From assembly GCA_002408385.1 (NCBI GenBank), contig DHSB01000004.1, forward strand, positions 77,384 through 103,443: 26,060 bases of DNA, read 5' to 3'. The stretch comes from Myxococcales bacterium UBA5297 (GTDB lineage Bacteria > Myxococcota > Myxococcia > Myxococcales > UBA5297). The notes under the pieces were generated by a model. The model had not been told where the DNA came from, did no database searches, and saw only the letters and a program-made list of their open reading frames with translations. The translations under genes were made by a program, and so were the position numbers. Of this stretch, positions 23,133 through 26,060 are shown in pieces; within the stretch, counting starts at the first letter, position 1; each line of letters opens with the position of its first letter.

Positions 23133-24674
23133 ATGGACTCTCGCTGGAACCAGATTGAGCAAGTGCGCGCCCGTCTTCGCGAAGAGCAGGGCGTGCTGAT
23201 CAAGGACGCGCCCGTGCGCGTGGCGCTCTGCTACCCGAGCCCCTACCACGTCGGAATGAGCTCGCTCGGTTTTCAGGCGATCTACCGCGAGATCCACGGG
23301 CACCCGGGCGCCACGGCCGAGCGGGCCTTCCTGCCCGAAAACCTTGCGGCCTTTCGCGAAGGCTCCCTGCCGCTCATCACCTACGAGACCCAGGCCCCGG
23401 TCTCAAAGCTGGGCATCCTCGCCTTCTCGGTCGCCTACGAGCTGGAGATCACCGGCGTGCTCGAGATGCTGCGGCTGGCCGGGCTGCCCCTGCTCGCGAG
23501 CGAGCGGGCGAACGGCCACCCGCTCATCGTCGCTGGCGGGCCGCTCACCTTCTCGAACCCGGCGCCGCTCGAGCCCTTCGTCGATCTGATTGTCATGGGC
23601 GAGGCCGACGAGCTCGTCCACGAGCTGCTTGAGGTGGCGGGCGCCGGCCTCGACCGCGACCGGCTCCTCGACGCGCTCGCGGGACGGCCCGGCTTCCACG
23701 TCACCGGGCGCGGGCTTCCGCTCCCCGCGATCGCCAAGGCCTCGGTCGACCGGTTGCCCGCGTTCTCGCAGATCGTCACCCCGAACACCGAGCTGCGGTC
23801 GATGTTCCTCGTCGAGGCCGCGCGAGGGTGCTCGCGGGGCTGCACCTACTGTGTGATGCGCCGCTCGACCAACAACGGGATGCGCCCGGTGCCGCCCGAG
23901 CGCCTCCTCTCGCTCGTCCCGCAAGAGGCCAAGCGCGTCGGGCTCGTCGGCGCGGCGGTGACCGACCACCCGCGGATCCACGAGATCCTGCGCGCGCTCG
24001 TCGACTCCGGACGTGCCGTCGGAGTCTCGAGCCTGCGGGCAGAGCGCCTCACCGCCGAGCTCGTCGGGCTTCTTGCCCGAGGGGGTTACCGCACCCTGAC
24101 CGTCGCCTCTGACGGCATCTCGCAGCGGCTGCGAGAGGCGGTCGACCGCAAGACCGGCGAGCAGCACCTGGTCCGCTCGGCGCAGCTTGCCCGCGAGCAC
24201 GGCCTCGCGCGGCTCAAGCTCTACGAGATGGTCGGCGTGCCCGGAGAGACCGACGAGGACGTGGACGAGCTGGCCCGCTTCACCCGCGAGCTGTCGAAGA
24301 TCATCCCCGTCTCGCTGGGCATCGCGCCGTTTGCCGCCAAGCGCAACACGCCGCTCGACGGCGCGCCTTTCGAGCCCATCGCCCGCATCGAGGCCAAGCT
24401 CTCCAGGCTCAAGCGCCAGGTGCAGGGCAGGGTGGAGATCCGGCCGACCTCGGCCCGCTGGGCCTGGGTCGAGTACATGCTGGCGCAGTCCGGGCCGGAG
24501 GCGGGGCTCGCGGCCCGCGACGCCTGGGAGGCCGGCGGCTCGTTTGCCGCGTGGAAGCGCGCTTTCAAGGAGCTCGGCGTCAAGCCCTTTGGGGCCCGGC
24601 GAGTTCCGGACAAGCGCCGCGAGCTGCCGCCGCTCGCCTGGCGCCCCGCGCCGGGCGAGACCCGAGATTTGTGA
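23133..24674 (+). CDS. radical SAM enzyme with B12-binding-like N-terminus
   Basis: 513 residues. The radical SAM cluster is C233-x3-C237-x2-C240 in ARGCSRGCTYC, which binds the 4Fe-4S that cleaves SAM. The N-terminal 200 residues follow the cobalamin-binding fold pattern of this group (RVALCYPSPYHVGMSSLGFQ, ILAFSVAYELEI, IVAGGPLTFSNPAPLEPFVD, IVMGEADE), though the classic DxHxxG cobalamin-ligand motif is absent. So it may not bind B12. After the cluster come typical barrel pieces (VGVSSLRAERLT, LKLYEMVGVPGETDEDV). The substrate is unknown; relatives act as methylases or methylthiotransferases. The start is the ATG at 23133; the GTG-initiated upstream extension covers the decamer repeat and is rejected. 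Confidence 0.9.
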   Translation: MDSRWNQIEQVRARLREEQGVLIKDAPVRVALCYPSPYHVGMSSLGFQAIYREIHGHPGATAERAFLPENLAAFREGSLPLITYETQAPVSKLGILAFSVAYELEITGVLEMLRLAGLPLLASERANGHPLIVAGGPLTFSNPAPLEPFVDLIVMGEADELVHELLEVAGAGLDRDRLLDALAGRPGFHVTGRGLPLPAIAKASVDRLPAFSQIVTPNTELRSMFLVEAARGCSRGCTYCVMRRSTNNGMRPVPPERLLSLVPQEAKRVGLVGAAVTDHPRIHEILRALVDSGRAVGVSSLRAERLTAELVGLLARGGYRTLTVASDGISQRLREAVDRKTGEQHLVRSAQLAREHGLARLKLYEMVGVPGETDEDVDELARFTRELSKIIPVSLGIAPFAAKRNTPLDGAPFEPIARIEAKLSRLKRQVQGRVEIRPTSARWAWVEYMLAQSGPEAGLAARDAWEAGGSFAAWKRAFKELGVKPFGARRVPDKRRELPPLAWRPAPGETRDL

Positions 24675-24745
24675 CCGGTTGCCGGGGCCGGACTCCTCCG
24701 GCCGCCCGGAGCCGTGGACCGGGACGCCGATTCCTCGCCCTGCGT

Positions 24746-25967
24746 TTAGGTCGGCCGCGCCTCCTGGCCCCGCGAGGCGACCTTGGGGCCGTCGCTACAG
24801 GGCATGACGTCGAAGTCGAAAATCTCAGTCGGCACATAGAGCGTGCAGCAGGCGTTCGGGACGTCGACGATGCCGCTGATGCGCCCCTCGACCGGCGCGG
24901 TGCCGAGCAGCAGGTAGACCTGCTGGGGCGTGAACCCGAAGCGCGTGAAGTACTCGACCGCGTTCAGGCAGGCGCGCTGATAGGCGATGAAGGGGTCGAG
25001 GTAGTGCTGCTTGTCCTTGTCGTCGACCGAGATTCCCTCGAAGACGAGGAACTCGGAGAAGCGCGGATCGAGCGGGCCCGGCTTGAAGATGGGGTTGGCG
25101 ATTCCGTACTTGTTGACCCCGTCCTTGATCAGGTCGACGTGCAGGTCGATGTACCCGGCCATCTCGATGCCGCCGCAGAAGGTGATCTCCCCGTCGCCTT
25201 GCGAGAAGTGGAGATCGCCGACCGACAGGTTGGCTCCCTTGACGAAGACTGGCAGGTAGAGGCGCGAGCCGCGCGAGAGGTTCTTGATGTCGCAGTTGCC
25301 GCCCTGTTCGCGCGGCGGAACGCTGCGCGCGCCCTCGCGGAGAACGCGCTCGGCGTGAGGCCCGGTCAGCGCGCCGACGAGCGCGCCGTTGGGATCCGGA
25401 GGCGAGGCGAGCGGAGGGACGCGGTCCGGGGCGGTCGCGAGCAGCTCGCCCTCGCGCTTGTTCCAGCGTGCGAGCAGCTTCGCGTCCGGCGCGGTGCCGA
25501 CGATGCCCGGGTGCACGATGCCCGCGAACCGGACCCCCGGGATGTGGCGCGAGGTCGCCTAGATGCCCTGGAAGTCCCAGACCGCTTTGCGCGCCTCCGG
25601 GAAGTAGTCGGTGAGAAAGCCTCCGCCATTCGTCTTCGCGAAGATGCCGGAGAACCCCCACTCGTTGCCCTGCAACGGGCCAAGATCGAGGATGTCGACG
25701 ACGAGGAGGTCACCGGGCTCGGCCCCGTTGACGGCGACCGGCCCGCTCAGCATGTGGACCCGCCGCAGGTCGACGTCGCGCACGTCGTTGGCGCTGTCGT
25801 TGTTGGCGACCTGGCCTCCGGTCCAGTCGAGGCACTCGAGCCTGAAGATCGCGCCCGGATCGTACCGCCGCGATGGGCGGTATCTCCGGGGGCCAGCGGT
25901 TATGGATGGGAACTGCTTGCTCCTCGGCCCGCTCGTTCAAGTCGATTCCGACCAGCTTCTTGGGTAT
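24746..25967 (-). pseudogene. formamidase/acetamidase, broken by three lesions
   Basis: The parts together make a nearly full FmdA/AmdA-type enzyme, which hydrolyses formamide to formate and ammonia. The N-terminal piece has VPIHNRWPPEIPP; the middle has LECLDWTGGQVANNDSAND, GDLLVVDILDLG and GFSGIFAKTNGGGFLTDYF; the C-terminal piece runs from ATSRHIPGVRFAGIVHPG to VMPCSDGP. Lesions: the expected ATG is ATA (25965-25967), although GGAGGT precedes it at ribosome-site distance; a net one-base insertion near 25855-25866 shifts the frame; and a TAG at 25559-25561 replaces the Tyr expected in GIYATSRHIPG. Everything downstream of the TAG is in frame to the natural stop. It is most likely a recent pseudogene; sequencing error would need three separate mistakes. 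Confidence 0.88.
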
Positions 25968-26060
25968 GCCGCACCTCCGTTTTCGCGCAAGAGCAGGTAG
26001 GCAGTTGCCTTGCTCGCCGCTTCCTCGGCCGCGCAGTACCGCCGTCGTCTTTTGGGCGGT
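25968..26060. other. window edge, no gene assigned
   Basis: The last 93 bases contain the ribosome-site-like GGAGGT of the formamidase gene (minus strand). A minus-strand frame passes through and could be the end of an upstream gene, but I cannot identify it. Confidence 0.3.

Noticed and set aside
25559..25561. TAG in formamidase as a recoded codon
   Set aside because: The gene also has a frameshift and a lost start codon, so decay explains it better; no suppressor evidence is in the window.

Overview
The window is about 26 kb of very GC-rich, densely coded bacterial chromosome. The lpxC gene (lipid A synthesis), several lipoproteins and a predicted outer-membrane barrel point to a Gram-negative cell. 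The gene mix (DUF1844 protein, small PilZ protein, short HtrA protease, conserved helical proteins with no recognised family) and the base composition fit a deltaproteobacterial or Myxococcota-like lineage. That placement is inference from gene content; no rRNA or other decisive marker is present. No tRNA, rRNA, CRISPR array or intact transposase was recognised.

Layout. 1-4150: two helical proteins of unknown function (minus strand), a small disordered or basic protein (plus) and a Cas4/AddB-like Fe-S nuclease (minus), with REP-like palindromic repeats at gene ends. 4157-6300: a translationally coupled pair, a membrane O-acyltransferase followed by a secreted alpha/beta hydrolase. 6432-6560: strong hairpins and a tandem repeat. 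6572-9715: a five-gene minus-strand arsenic operon, arsR - arsP-type permease - thioredoxin-like small protein - arsF-like lipoprotein - arsG-like permease. It suggests handling of organic (methylated and aromatic) arsenicals. 10189-14176: PilZ protein, membrane metallophosphoesterase, galT and galK, all on the minus strand. 14383-15300: an outer-membrane lipoprotein or barrel on the plus strand.

15361-16080 holds no recognisable protein gene but carries the 3' half of a group II intron (domains V and VI clear, upstream domain I-like sequence). It has no reverse transcriptase and has a bulged G where the branch-point A should be. lpxC follows 9 bases after its end on the opposite strand. 17472-19679: DUF1844 protein, HtrA-type protease and a 65-residue protein with a good sigma-70-type promoter. 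19750-20618 is an unusually long stretch in which I recognise nothing. 20619-24674: a SAM methyltransferase, a DHH-reminiscent unknown protein and a radical SAM enzyme. 24746-25967: a formamidase gene broken by three independent lesions (ATA at the start position, a frameshift, an in-frame TAG).

The most interesting points are the ORF-less group II intron with a G at the branch site, the combined ArsP plus ArsEFG-like arsenic operon, and the decayed formamidase. Nothing here is clearly a new defence or mobile system.
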